From: an uncultured Flavobacterium sp.
GTDB lineage: Bacteria; Bacteroidota; Bacteroidia; Flavobacteriales; Flavobacteriaceae
Reading direction: 5' to 3'
Length of the DNA: 64,000 nt
Assembly (NCBI RefSeq): GCF_963422545.1
Contig: NZ_OY730250.1
Location: 89,080 to 153,079, forward strand
A program made the position numbers and the translations under genes. Under the pieces are notes generated by a model that saw nothing but the letters and a program-made list of their open reading frames with translations, did not search any database and was not told where the DNA came from. Position 1 is the first letter of the stretch. Each line of letters begins with the position of its first letter. Below are positions 37,255 to 45,780 of the stretch, in pieces.

Positions 37255-37541
37255 ACACGACATTAAAAAGGAATCATGAGGAGTTATTCACCCTATTAAA
37301 GGGTTTTATTACAGAAATTATCGGTGAAGAATTTGTAGAAGAGATGGATATCACGCCAGAAAGTTCGTTCACTAAAGATCTGGAAATGGACAGTATAGAG
37401 ATTGTTTCCTTTTCAGAAAAAATCAAAGCACACTTTGGCGATCAAATTGATTTCACGGGTTGGCTGTCTTCTATGGATCTTGATCAACTAATCAATCTTG
37501 ATCTGAATAACATCATCAATTATATCTACGAATGCCAATAA
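37242..37541 (+). CDS. Stand-alone acyl carrier protein
   Basis: This is a 99-residue ACP. The attachment Ser51 sits in L-E-M-D-S-I-E-I-V, and the flanking helices are of normal ACP length. The frame is open upstream to 37077 inside the previous gene, but the ATG at 37242 gives the typical size and overlaps the PKS stop by 13 bases. Its own stop overlaps the hydrolase gene by ten bases. It may carry the starter unit, or receive the finished chain for the hydrolase or acyltransferases. It differs from the D-S-I-K-R carriers of the first synthase, suggesting a separate partner. Confidence 0.9.
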   Translation: MDTLNTTLKRNHEELFTLLKGFITEIIGEEFVEEMDITPESSFTKDLEMDSIEIVSFSEKIKAHFGDQIDFTGWLSSMDLDQLINLDLNNIINYIYECQ

Positions 37542-38314
37542 TTACTGTTAATAATAAAAAAGTTCACGTACAAGAACTAAATAAAGATGCCGAAGATACC
37601 GTGGTACTCATCCACGGTATGTTTAGTAATCTTTCTATTTATTATTTCAATATTGCTCCTATTTTGGCGCAGCATTTTCATGTGGTAATGTATGATTTAA
37701 AAAGTCATGGCAGGAGTGAACGCGTATTAGAAGGATATGATTTAGAAAATATGTCATCTGATTTAATCGCAATGATGGATTACCTCCAAATCAAAAAAGC
37801 AAAACTTGTTGGTTATAGTTTTGGGGGGCTTATTGCACTCCAAACGGCATTGATAGCCCCTAAACGTTTAGATCAATTGGTGATCATCGAAGCACCTGAT
37901 CCGCAAGATGAAAAAGCACGAGATATTATCGAAGCTTACAGCAAGGAATTTCTCGAACATTATATAGCCAATTTTACGGACACCACAAAAGTAAAAATGG
38001 GAAAAAGACAATTGGAAAAAAACCATCGGTTGTACGAGTTTTTATTTAACCAGACCAGCATCAAAGCAGATATGGTTAAAGAAAAGCATTTTCTACATCA
38101 GCTTCCTATTTCCGAATTACAGCTATCGACCCTGTTATTATATGGATCAGCTTCCAATTGCAAACCAACAGGAGAATGGTTACAATCTCAAATCGGTACA
38201 GCCGAGCTAAAACTCATCGATGGAGATCACAATATTCCCATTCAGGATCCCATTCAGATAGCAGAAATTATTGTTCAATTTTTAACTAATCCTTTATTAC
38301 AAAACTATGGCTAA
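37532..38314 (+). CDS. Alpha/beta-hydrolase, candidate releasing thioesterase/esterase
   Basis: This 260-residue alpha/beta-hydrolase has the oxyanion block I-H-G-M-F near residue 29, a nucleophile elbow G-Y-S-F-G-G with Ser96, and the catalytic His233 in D-G-D-H-N-I-P. There is no signal peptide, so it acts in the cytoplasm. The synthases have no thioesterase domain, so this enzyme could release the chain from the ACP encoded just upstream (overlap of ten bases). Family-level evidence alone would also fit an ester hydrolase, a lactone hydrolase or a MenH-like enzyme. Confidence 0.85.
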   Translation: MPIITVNNKKVHVQELNKDAEDTVVLIHGMFSNLSIYYFNIAPILAQHFHVVMYDLKSHGRSERVLEGYDLENMSSDLIAMMDYLQIKKAKLVGYSFGGLIALQTALIAPKRLDQLVIIEAPDPQDEKARDIIEAYSKEFLEHYIANFTDTTKVKMGKRQLEKNHRLYEFLFNQTSIKADMVKEKHFLHQLPISELQLSTLLLYGSASNCKPTGEWLQSQIGTAELKLIDGDHNIPIQDPIQIAEIIVQFLTNPLLQNYG

Positions 38315-40712
38315 ATTTGTATTTGTTGTTCCCCCGCTAACTGGTCATGTCAATCCAACATTGAGCATTGGTGCCGAACTCTTAGAAAGAGGACATAAAG
38401 TAGCGTGGATCAGTCTTGACCAAAATTTAAACGCCAAACTTCCGGCAGGCGGACAACTATTGCTTATCCAATACGATCAGACAGACGAAGAAAAAAGAGA
38501 GAGCGAACAATACCTGGATATCATTTCAAAAAAGATCGTTTACGGCATTGATAGTATCAAGTTTTTATACGAAGAAGTATTGATTCCTTTAAACAGACAT
38601 TGTTATAGAGGAATCGTTAAGCTCCTGGAAGCCTACGAACCTGATTTAATAATTGGTGATCATCAATTATTTGCCGCGGCAATTGCGGCAAAAAAAGTTA
38701 ATCGTCCTTATGCAACTTCTGTAACAGCCCCGGCAGCAATCAAAATTGTCAGTGAGCTGCCGAAAGTACATGAATGGGAAGTCAGACAAATCATGGCGCT
38801 GCAAGAAGAACTTGGTGTCAAAGAAAACCGATCGTTGGATTGTTCGGATCTTCTTACTTTAGTGTTAACCTCCCAGTATTTCTTTGGAGAAATGGATCTC
38901 GCTTCAAACTATAAATTTACAGGTCCGGTATTAACAGAACGCCGTTTACCCTGTGCTTTCGATTGGGAGCAGCTGAAAAGTAATCCAAGGAAAAAAATCT
39001 TAGTCAGTATCGGTACAACATTCGACCACGAGCATAAGAAAGCGTTTTTTCAAAAGGTAATCGATGCATTTCAAGACGAAGATCTAACGGTTGTCGTTGT
39101 TTCAGATTCAGCTCTATTTGATAAGTGGCCTGAAAATTTTATGGTCTATACGCAAATCCCACAATTGGATTTGCTGCCACATTTAGATGCTGTCGTGTGC
39201 CATGGCGGACACAATACTGTCTCAGAAGCCCTTTCACATGGTCTGCCGCTCGTTGTTATTCCAATTGCATATGATCAATCACATGTTGCAGGACGTGTAG
39301 TACGTACTGGTGCAGGTGAACGTCTCAATTTTAACCGATTTAAAGCAAATCACCTAAGAAATAGTGTTCATAATATCCTGAATCAGGCACAATATCGTGA
39401 AGCCGCCCTCAAAGTTCGTCAATCTTTTATAGAGGCGGGCGGAACGAAGACCGCAGCCGATCTACTTGAACACGCCATAGCTCCCGCCCAGTCCTCTGTC
39501 GAAACTCTAGCCAAATTTCTCGTTGTTATTCCACCCTTTTTTGGACATATCAGTCCAACATTAAGTTTGGGCGCTAGTTTACTTGCTCGTGGTCATGAAG
39601 TCAGATGGTTTGGCATTACACCACTAGCGGAGGAACATATTCCAACAGGAGGAACCTATATCTATCCAGAGGAAGATCTCATCCCCTTTCAGGATGAACT
39701 TCAGCAGATCTTAAAACGACAAGATGATGGCCCTTCTTGTTCCGGACCGGAAGTCATGAAATTAGCACTGGAAGAAACCTATGTTCCATTTGCTAAAATG
39801 ATGATGCCAGGATTAGAAACACTACTCAGTCACTGGCAACCTGATGTAATCATCAATGATTGCATCACCTTTGGTGGAGCTTTATTCGCACATAAACATC
39901 ATATACCCGTTGTAACAACAACCCCTGTACCACCAGATGTCATGGGTGACACAGAGAAAAGTTCTCCTAAAATATTTGAATGGCAACAAAATCTAATCAA
40001 AAGGCTACAAAAAGAGGTCGGTATTCTTGATGAGGGTATATTTATACATTCTCATCAATTAAATTTGGTGTTCACCTCGCAAGCATTTGCAGGTTTTGAA
40101 ACCGTACCGTCACACATGAAATTTGTAGGTCCAGTCAAAGGCCGTCCCAATAATAGTCCTTTTGACTGGGAACGATTAGCAGCCAGCACAACGCCAAAAA
40201 TATTTGTGTCATTGGGTACTTTATTAGTTGATATTCGGAAAGCTTTTTTCGGTAAACTTATTGAAGCATTTGCAGATCAACCCGTTACTATTATTGCAGC
40301 AACACCACCTGAAATATTTGACAACTGGCCCGCTAATTTTATTGTAAATGGTTTTGTCCCTCAATCAACTTTGATGCCTCATATGGATATGGTGATCTGT
40401 CATGGCGGTTTCAATACCGTGAACGACACCTTTACCAATGGTCTGCCCATGTTGATTACACCAATCGCTTACGATCACTTCCATACAGCAAAGCTGATTG
40501 AACAGGCCGGTTGTGGAATCAGTATCCGATACAAACGACTTCGAATAGAAGCGCTGAGGGAGACCGTCTTTGAGCTCTTAGAAAACCCTAAATACAGAAA
40601 TGCCGCCAAAGAAGTTCAAACCGCTTTCCTAACAGCAGGTGGTAATGACCGGGCGGTTGCATTATTGGAAGATTTTGTAAAACAAGAACGTTCGGTATTA
40701 GCTACAATGTAA
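38307..40712 (+). CDS. Fused tandem GT1-type glycosyltransferase (two MGT/UGT-like domains)
   Basis: This 801-residue protein is two complete macrolide/UDP-glycosyltransferase-like units in a row, each ~395 residues. Both start with the same pattern (A-K-F-V-F-V-V-P-P-L-T-G-H and A-K-F-L-V-V-I-P-P-F-F-G-H). Both end with a sugar-nucleotide motif: C-H-G-G-H-N-T-V-S-E-A in the first half and C-H-G-G-F-N-T-V-N-D-T in the second. Such enzymes move a sugar from a nucleotide donor to a small acceptor. The fusion suggests two sugars are added, or that one half is regulatory. It overlaps the hydrolase gene by eight bases. No membrane segment is clear; it is probably cytoplasmic. Confidence 0.9.
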   Translation: MAKFVFVVPPLTGHVNPTLSIGAELLERGHKVAWISLDQNLNAKLPAGGQLLLIQYDQTDEEKRESEQYLDIISKKIVYGIDSIKFLYEEVLIPLNRHCYRGIVKLLEAYEPDLIIGDHQLFAAAIAAKKVNRPYATSVTAPAAIKIVSELPKVHEWEVRQIMALQEELGVKENRSLDCSDLLTLVLTSQYFFGEMDLASNYKFTGPVLTERRLPCAFDWEQLKSNPRKKILVSIGTTFDHEHKKAFFQKVIDAFQDEDLTVVVVSDSALFDKWPENFMVYTQIPQLDLLPHLDAVVCHGGHNTVSEALSHGLPLVVIPIAYDQSHVAGRVVRTGAGERLNFNRFKANHLRNSVHNILNQAQYREAALKVRQSFIEAGGTKTAADLLEHAIAPAQSSVETLAKFLVVIPPFFGHISPTLSLGASLLARGHEVRWFGITPLAEEHIPTGGTYIYPEEDLIPFQDELQQILKRQDDGPSCSGPEVMKLALEETYVPFAKMMMPGLETLLSHWQPDVIINDCITFGGALFAHKHHIPVVTTTPVPPDVMGDTEKSSPKIFEWQQNLIKRLQKEVGILDEGIFIHSHQLNLVFTSQAFAGFETVPSHMKFVGPVKGRPNNSPFDWERLAASTTPKIFVSLGTLLVDIRKAFFGKLIEAFADQPVTIIAATPPEIFDNWPANFIVNGFVPQSTLMPHMDMVICHGGFNTVNDTFTNGLPMLITPIAYDHFHTAKLIEQAGCGISIRYKRLRIEALRETVFELLENPKYRNAAKEVQTAFLTAGGNDRAVALLEDFVKQERSVLATM

Positions 40713-40715
40713 AAT

Positions 40716-41987
40716 ATGAAAAGAAGATTGTTATTTGGAGAGCGCATGTTGTTAGGCGAAGGAAAAGAACCATTCCATGTCGTTATTTCTTTTCGACTGC
40801 GCGGTGTATTTGACGAAAAAGATATTCAGTATGCTTTAGACAGACTTCAGAAAAAACATCCTTGGTTACGGGCATGCATCCATCTTGATGAGAAGAATGT
40901 CCCATGGTTTGAGGTGCCTAAACTAACGAATCCCATTCCTATCCGTATAGTGGATCAAAAAAGTGAAGATGACTGGCAACAAGAATCTATACAAGAATGG
41001 CATACGCCCTTTGATTACAAAAACAAACCTTTGATGCGCTTGGTGTGGATCAAAGGAAAAGATCGCTCAGATATGTTGCTTGTCTTCCATCACTGCCTGT
41101 GTGATGGCGCCGCCGCGATGACTTTAATTTATGAATTTTTAAAAGTATTGGATGATCCGGCAGCAGATATAGGTACAGAAAATCCTATATTAGGTATTCA
41201 GGACGTTGTTCCTGCACCTATTTTAAAAAATAACAGGCAAAAGTTTAAGGCAAAAATGATTGGTCAGCTAGCAACATTAGCGATCAAATGTATTCCCGTC
41301 AGCAGAAAAGCGATTGATCGGCAAACAGACTATTTGATTCATTGGAAATTAGACCCAACCACAAGTCAACAGCTTATTTCCCACTGCAAATCACTAGAAA
41401 TCACGGTCAATACTTTTTTAAGTGCTATCCTACTGGATACATTTAAAAAAGTACGCGGAAACAAATCCTTTAATAAAATTTCTTGTCCAGTAGATATAAG
41501 GCGCTTCGCTCCCCAGGTAAAAGAAGATCATATTTTCGCCTTCGGCCTGATGATCGTCATGTCATCCAATCCCAAACTCGATTTCTTAGAAAATTTGCGT
41601 TTAATGCAGAGTGATGTAGATCGCAAAACGGCCAAACTTAATCCCTATATCGTCCTGATGGTTATGGAATCTGCCCATAATGCATTAAACAACTTTACAA
41701 AGCTTCTAAAACGAGGCAAGTCATCTAATGATTGTATGTTTTCCAACCTGGGACGTATTCAGATACCCCATCAATACCAATCCTTTACCTTGGAAACTAT
41801 TATCAGCCCATCAGTTATTGGGCCACTAGGCAATACAACGACGATACTCACCTCCACTTATCAAGGTGTTATGGACTTCACGTTTATGGGAAGCGAAGGT
41901 TATTTGCCTTATCACGAAGCCTTATCCATTCGTGATGAAATAATTGATTCTATTAAACGCCGACTAAATTATAAAGCAGCCTCATGA
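40716..41987 (+). CDS. PapA/WS-DGAT/condensation-like acyltransferase 1
   Basis: This 423-residue member of the BAHD/condensation-like superfamily has the catalytic motif H-H-C-L-C-D-G near residue 126. An N-terminal R-x-L-F-G-E-R-M and a later P-V-D-I-R-R-F resemble polyketide-associated acyltransferases such as PapA5. It should esterify a hydroxyl of the lipid or sugar with an acyl group from CoA or ACP. It begins three bases after the glycosyltransferase stop and overlaps its sister gene by four bases. The pair probably arose by duplication. The substrate is unknown. Confidence 0.8.
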   Translation: MKRRLLFGERMLLGEGKEPFHVVISFRLRGVFDEKDIQYALDRLQKKHPWLRACIHLDEKNVPWFEVPKLTNPIPIRIVDQKSEDDWQQESIQEWHTPFDYKNKPLMRLVWIKGKDRSDMLLVFHHCLCDGAAAMTLIYEFLKVLDDPAADIGTENPILGIQDVVPAPILKNNRQKFKAKMIGQLATLAIKCIPVSRKAIDRQTDYLIHWKLDPTTSQQLISHCKSLEITVNTFLSAILLDTFKKVRGNKSFNKISCPVDIRRFAPQVKEDHIFAFGLMIVMSSNPKLDFLENLRLMQSDVDRKTAKLNPYIVLMVMESAHNALNNFTKLLKRGKSSNDCMFSNLGRIQIPHQYQSFTLETIISPSVIGPLGNTTTILTSTYQGVMDFTFMGSEGYLPYHEALSIRDEIIDSIKRRLNYKAAS

Positions 41988-43237
41988 TCAAGCGAAAACT
42001 CTTATTAGTGGAACGAATCATGTATATTGATGCCACCACACCTTTAAACTGTGTATTTACTGCAAAAATCAAAGGTAAAATTCAAAAAGAACACATCGAA
42101 ATTGCCTTAGCAAAAATCCAAAAGAAGCACCCCCTGCTTCGTGCAGTAATTGATTTACAGGATAAGCAACATCCTGTTTTCGTCATCAGGGAAAATATGA
42201 AACCCATTCCGCTTCGCATCGTAAAACGTCAAACAGATACAGATTGGTTAGTGGAATCTGAGCAGGAATGGTATAGGCAGTTTAAAGATGAAGACTCCCC
42301 TTTGGCTCAATTGGTATGGATCAAAGGAGAAAAGTTGTCCGAATTGTTATGGGTATCGCCACATTGTATCTGCGATGGAACGAGCATGGTAACTCTGATG
42401 CAGGAATTACTTGCTTTAATAGATGATCCGACTCTTGATCTCGAACCTTATCAACTATTTCAATCGGTAAACCATTTTTTATCGCCACAGTTTGATATTC
42501 AAAAAAAAGCACGCAAAGCAAAGCTTTATTTACTTTTGGCAAAATTCTTCTTTTTGCTGCAACGGAAAAATAAAAAAAGAAATCTCGGAAAAAATTATGC
42601 CATTCACTGGAAATTAGATCCAACAGATTCAGCTGTTGTAACGCAGAAATGTAAAGACAATGGTATTTCTGTACATGCCATTCTTTGTACAGCATTTATG
42701 CAGGCTTTTCAAGACGTACAAGGCAAATCAGCGAAAGAAAAAGTAATTAGTCCAATTGATATCCGCCATTTTATTCCTGAAATCAAAAAAGATCACATGT
42801 TTGCCTTTGCCCCAACAGTAGAGCTGTCCTTAAAAAAGAAAACCCCTCAGATACTGGACCAGGCGAAACAGATCAAAAAGGATCTTACTCAAAAAATAGA
42901 AAAAATGGACGCTAGGGAACTGCTATGGATGGGTGAACAGATGCACCCTCTGGCCAATCGCATGATTGCACTGCTAAAATCAAGCCGGGGCGGACACGAT
43001 CTGACGCTTTCTAATATGGGTAGCCTTCAGATCCCGAATAATTACAAAAATTTCATTCTGGAAGATATCTTTAGTCCAACAGTAGCATTTCCTTGGTTAA
43101 ATTCAAACACTTTAGTAACGACTACCTATCGTGATCAAATGGACTTTACGTTGATGTCCAATCAAGATTTCCTGCCTAAACAAGAAGCCTTAAAAATTAA
43201 AGATAAGGCCATAGCGTTATTGACTTTATCCTTATAA
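41984..43237 (+). CDS. PapA/condensation-like acyltransferase 2 (altered first His)
   Basis: This 417-residue sister of the preceding protein shares R-K-L-L-L-V-E-R, K-I-Q-K-K-H-P-L-L-R-A-V, I-H-W-K-L-D-P-T and P-I-D-I-R-H-F. The motif here is P-H-C-I-C-D-G, so the first of the two family His residues is Pro while the second, generally the general base, remains. It can therefore still be active. The change may mark a different acceptor or a partner role, with the two proteins acting in succession. The gene overlaps its neighbour by ATGA. Confidence 0.78.
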   Translation: MIKRKLLLVERIMYIDATTPLNCVFTAKIKGKIQKEHIEIALAKIQKKHPLLRAVIDLQDKQHPVFVIRENMKPIPLRIVKRQTDTDWLVESEQEWYRQFKDEDSPLAQLVWIKGEKLSELLWVSPHCICDGTSMVTLMQELLALIDDPTLDLEPYQLFQSVNHFLSPQFDIQKKARKAKLYLLLAKFFFLLQRKNKKRNLGKNYAIHWKLDPTDSAVVTQKCKDNGISVHAILCTAFMQAFQDVQGKSAKEKVISPIDIRHFIPEIKKDHMFAFAPTVELSLKKKTPQILDQAKQIKKDLTQKIEKMDARELLWMGEQMHPLANRMIALLKSSRGGHDLTLSNMGSLQIPNNYKNFILEDIFSPTVAFPWLNSNTLVTTTYRDQMDFTLMSNQDFLPKQEALKIKDKAIALLTLSL

Positions 43238-43244
43238 ATTATTT

Positions 43245-43793
43245 ATGACAACAGCATCTCAGCCAAAAAAAACAACCCTCAAGCGCTTTCTTAGAAAGCG
43301 CGCGATTTACTATATCCTTCCCAACGTATGTTTCAATTTTATTATTGCTTATGCCAGTTTTCAAGAATTGGGGTATACTCATTTTTTTACCGGCCCCCAA
43401 AGCTTAGCACGTTTAACATTGCCAATGGCCATATTTTTACCTGTAATCCTGACAATGGATATCATTAAACGGGTTATTGTTGCCGCCGAACAAGAATCAA
43501 TCGAAGTCGCAATAGACAGTAACCTGAATAAAAACAAATTTATAGCAAAATTATGTCTGCTACACGGCATCATAACCGGTTTACTAGTATTATCTGTATT
43601 ACTCGTTGCGCAGCAGAGCCTAACTATTAACCATAAATTGGATCCTACCATTATGGCCATTCTAGATGCTGTTCTTGCAGGTCTACTTTCGATATTGTTT
43701 ACTTATCTTCCAATATATAGGCTAAAAAAATATTTACACCCGCCACTACCAAAGGTAGAAATAGAGAATAATGAACATTATCAGGGAGTTTAA
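43245..43793 (+). CDS. Small integral membrane protein, last gene of the lipid synthase operon
   Basis: This 182-residue protein has about four hydrophobic segments (near residues 20-40, 55-70, 105-125 and 137-160) between basic loops, so it sits in the inner membrane with positive ends inside. No family motif is recognised. It starts seven bases after the acyltransferase gene and reads in the same direction, which ties it to the operon. It may help move or place the finished lipid, or insulate its assembly. That role is only inferred. Confidence 0.65.
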   Translation: MTTASQPKKTTLKRFLRKRAIYYILPNVCFNFIIAYASFQELGYTHFFTGPQSLARLTLPMAIFLPVILTMDIIKRVIVAAEQESIEVAIDSNLNKNKFIAKLCLLHGIITGLLVLSVLLVAQQSLTINHKLDPTIMAILDAVLAGLLSILFTYLPIYRLKKYLHPPLPKVEIENNEHYQGV

Positions 43794-43919
43794 TATTAGC
43801 GTAAATAGTTTGCGGCACAGGAAGAAGCTTTACAAAGACGCAAAGTTTGCCACAAAAATTAAGGTACTCTTTCTAAACTAAAACCAAGTGATCAGCTTAC
43901 TTCAAACCCTATGTTCACT

Positions 43920-44297
43920 TTATCCGTTTTTTCCATCCTGACCATCAAGAAACACATATAATGATTTTATTTTGCCACTTTCAAAAACAACAATATCCAT
44001 TCCTGTGGCAACAAGCGATTGAGCATTTGGACCAACACCCCAAATTAGCCTGCCAACGTTATTATTGATGACAACAGGCTTAAGTTTAAAGAAAATAAAA
44101 TCCGCAGGCATATTAGCAAGCGTGCTGGTGATACTCTTATTGATAGCTTCGCGTCCATTTGTTTGATCCCCTACATGATACAAGGCACTGTCTGAAGTAT
44201 AAATATTCTCAATTGCTTCTAATCTTTTTACAGCATCTCTTTCACTCCATACACGGGCTAAATTCTCTTCCATTAAATTAACTAATGCATTTTCCAT
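43920..44297 (-). CDS. SnoaL-like / NTF2-fold protein
   Basis: This 125-residue cytoplasmic protein has the NTF2/SnoaL cone-fold pattern: a first helix pair (L-A-R-V-W-S-E-R-D), I-Y-T-S-D-S-A-L-Y-H-V and G-R-E-A-I-N-K-S-I, then four beta strands ending F-V-F-L-D-G. Members are small hydrolases, isomerases or stress proteins, and the fold does not fix the function. Its 3' end faces the PKS operon. The gene upstream on its strand is a decayed isochorismatase-type hydrolase. Such pairs are common in Flavobacterium, and here only this partner is intact. Confidence 0.8.
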   Translation of the reverse strand: MENALVNLMEENLARVWSERDAVKRLEAIENIYTSDSALYHVGDQTNGREAINKSITSTLANMPADFIFFKLKPVVINNNVGRLIWGVGPNAQSLVATGMDIVVFESGKIKSLYVFLDGQDGKNG

Positions 44298-44308
44298 AAT
44301 CTATATTT

Positions 44309-44467
44309 TTATATGATTAATAAGTTAATTGGTACAACTCCAACCTGAACCAAAAAACGGATTGCCACATTGTGTGCTTCAGTTGTTACAGCACCGCAGG
44401 CATCAGTAACAACAAGTACTTCATACCCTTCGCCCATCTGGAAAAACCAATACAATTGATCATCTAT
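44309..44467 (-). pseudogene. Isochorismatase-like cysteine hydrolase remnant (C-terminal part)
   Basis: The minus-strand frame reads G-E-G-Y-E-V-L-V-V-T-D-A-C-G-A-V-T-T-E-A-H-N-V-A-I, then V-V-P-I-N-L-L, which is the end of YcaC-type cysteine hydrolases. An in-frame stop cuts it off upstream, so the catalytic Cys and N-terminal two thirds are missing. It is a decayed partner of the SnoaL-like gene. Confidence 0.7.
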
Positions 44468-44652
44468 TTATCAAAATGAAATGATCACTTAAATTTAGTT
44501 CAAATTTACCATCTATTCAGTAAAACTTCATAACAGGACAAACAAAAAATTAAACCCTGAAAATAAGTATCCTTAAATCATTTTGTTCTCTGACAGCATA
44601 AATTTAGCTACTCTAATTCAGTCCTGTTTTTATTGAATAGATGCGACAGAAC

Positions 44653-44683
44653 CTAAAAAAGAAGGTCATTGCCGACCTTCTTT
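44653..44683 (-). terminator. Rho-independent terminator of the GH5 gene
   Basis: AAAGAAGGTC (44658-44667) and GACCTTCTTT (44674-44683) form a perfect 10-bp stem with a 6-base loop. Read on the minus strand it ends in a T run, 30 bases after the glycosidase stop. An A/T run also follows on the plus strand, so it may work both ways. Confidence 0.85.
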
Positions 44684-44712
44684 CTACCTATTTTTTTTTA
44701 AAATTATTTTAA

Positions 44713-45780
44713 TTAATTCTCACCCCAGCCATATCTTACACGAAATACACCAGTACTGCTCACTGTATTAATAGAAATATTAGTTCCACTACCACCTCTA
44801 TTAAATAAACTATAGGAATCATTATCTCTTAAACCTGGCCAATAAACACTGGCAATATTATCTGTTCTGCAGACATCACTGGTTGCTACTATGTAAGCTA
44901 TTTCATTATCAGACTGATTTCCATTTTGATAATCTTTACCTGAATTCATTGTTGCGCCAAATTCAGTAATCACTGTACGACTGCCATAACTTCCTATTCG
45001 ATTGCGCCAATCTGCTCTCCATTGAGTCACGGATCTGGTAGCCCAATAAGCATAATTATGCAATCCAAGCAAGCAACCATTAAAACGGCTATCTGCTCCT
45101 AGTCCGGTAACATTCTCAGAATATCCTATTCCATCAAGGATTATTCTTCCTTTTGGAACACCGGAATAATTGGAAAGAAATTGAGAATAAATACCCGTTA
45201 GTTGTGATAAAGTGTATCCATGAGGCTCATTAAATGGTTCAAAATATACATTCCCATTACTTTGGTATTTAGTTACTACTGTATTCCACATAGTCCAAAA
45301 AGCTGTTGTATTATCAATGATACCATCTTTTGAGGATGAAGATTCCCAACAAGCAATAATTACTTTCCATCCTTTACTGGTCGCTTTATCTATTACTCCT
45401 TGATAACTGCCCCACCAACTCTCTGCAACAGAAGGCGGGTTAATTGGGATACGTATCGTATTAACTCCACTTATTTTACTTGTAAAACCATTTAATACTG
45501 CATCAGTTTTCGCAACAACTGTATTATAACTGTCTCCCGCTTCCAATCCTGAGATAATAACCCAGCCGTCTACAAAATTATCCCGTCCATCTGCCCAATT
45601 CAACCCGGCAATCGACGCAGCTCCTACCTTAGCAGTAGAAGCACTATTATTTAATACCATATTTTTAATTTGAGACTCATTACTCCCTGCATTTGCCTGA
45701 TTAACTTCTGCAACCTCATCTTTTGAGCAAGCACATAAAATGATAGCAACCATAAATACATATTTTTTTTTCATTGACAT
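44713..45780 (-). CDS. GH5-family glycoside hydrolase, lipoprotein
   Basis: This 355-residue protein has a lipoprotein signal (I-L-C-A-C, Cys18) followed by S-K-D-E, the acidic surface-export pattern of Bacteroidetes lipoproteins. The (beta/alpha)8 domain has acid/base Glu185 in F-E-P-F-N-E-P-H and nucleophile Glu273 in V-I-T-E-F-G-A. Conserved R-I-P-I lies near 110-113. This is the cellulase/mannanase family that hydrolyses beta-linked glycans; the exact substrate is not clear. It is a lone gene with its own terminator, outside the xylan locus at the right end of the window. Confidence 0.88.
   Translation of the reverse strand: MSMKKKYVFMVAIILCACSKDEVAEVNQANAGSNESQIKNMVLNNSASTAKVGAASIAGLNWADGRDNFVDGWVIISGLEAGDSYNTVVAKTDAVLNGFTSKISGVNTIRIPINPPSVAESWWGSYQGVIDKATSKGWKVIIACWESSSSKDGIIDNTTAFWTMWNTVVTKYQSNGNVYFEPFNEPHGYTLSQLTGIYSQFLSNYSGVPKGRIILDGIGYSENVTGLGADSRFNGCLLGLHNYAYWATRSVTQWRADWRNRIGSYGSRTVITEFGATMNSGKDYQNGNQSDNEIAYIVATSDVCRTDNIASVYWPGLRDNDSYSLFNRGGSGTNISINTVSSTGVFRVRYGWGEN

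Larger units (their letters stand above)
44298..44712. other. Intergenic, 415 bp: hydrolase remnant and GH5 terminator
   Basis: This gap holds the isochorismatase-type pseudogene and the terminator of the GH5 gene, both listed separately. About 180 bases between them are AT-rich and show nothing recognisable. Confidence 0.6.

Noticed and set aside
43803..43885. Further copy of the dispersed element after the lipid operon
   Set aside because: Only TTTGCCACAAAAATTAAGG matches; too short and diverged to list as a copy.
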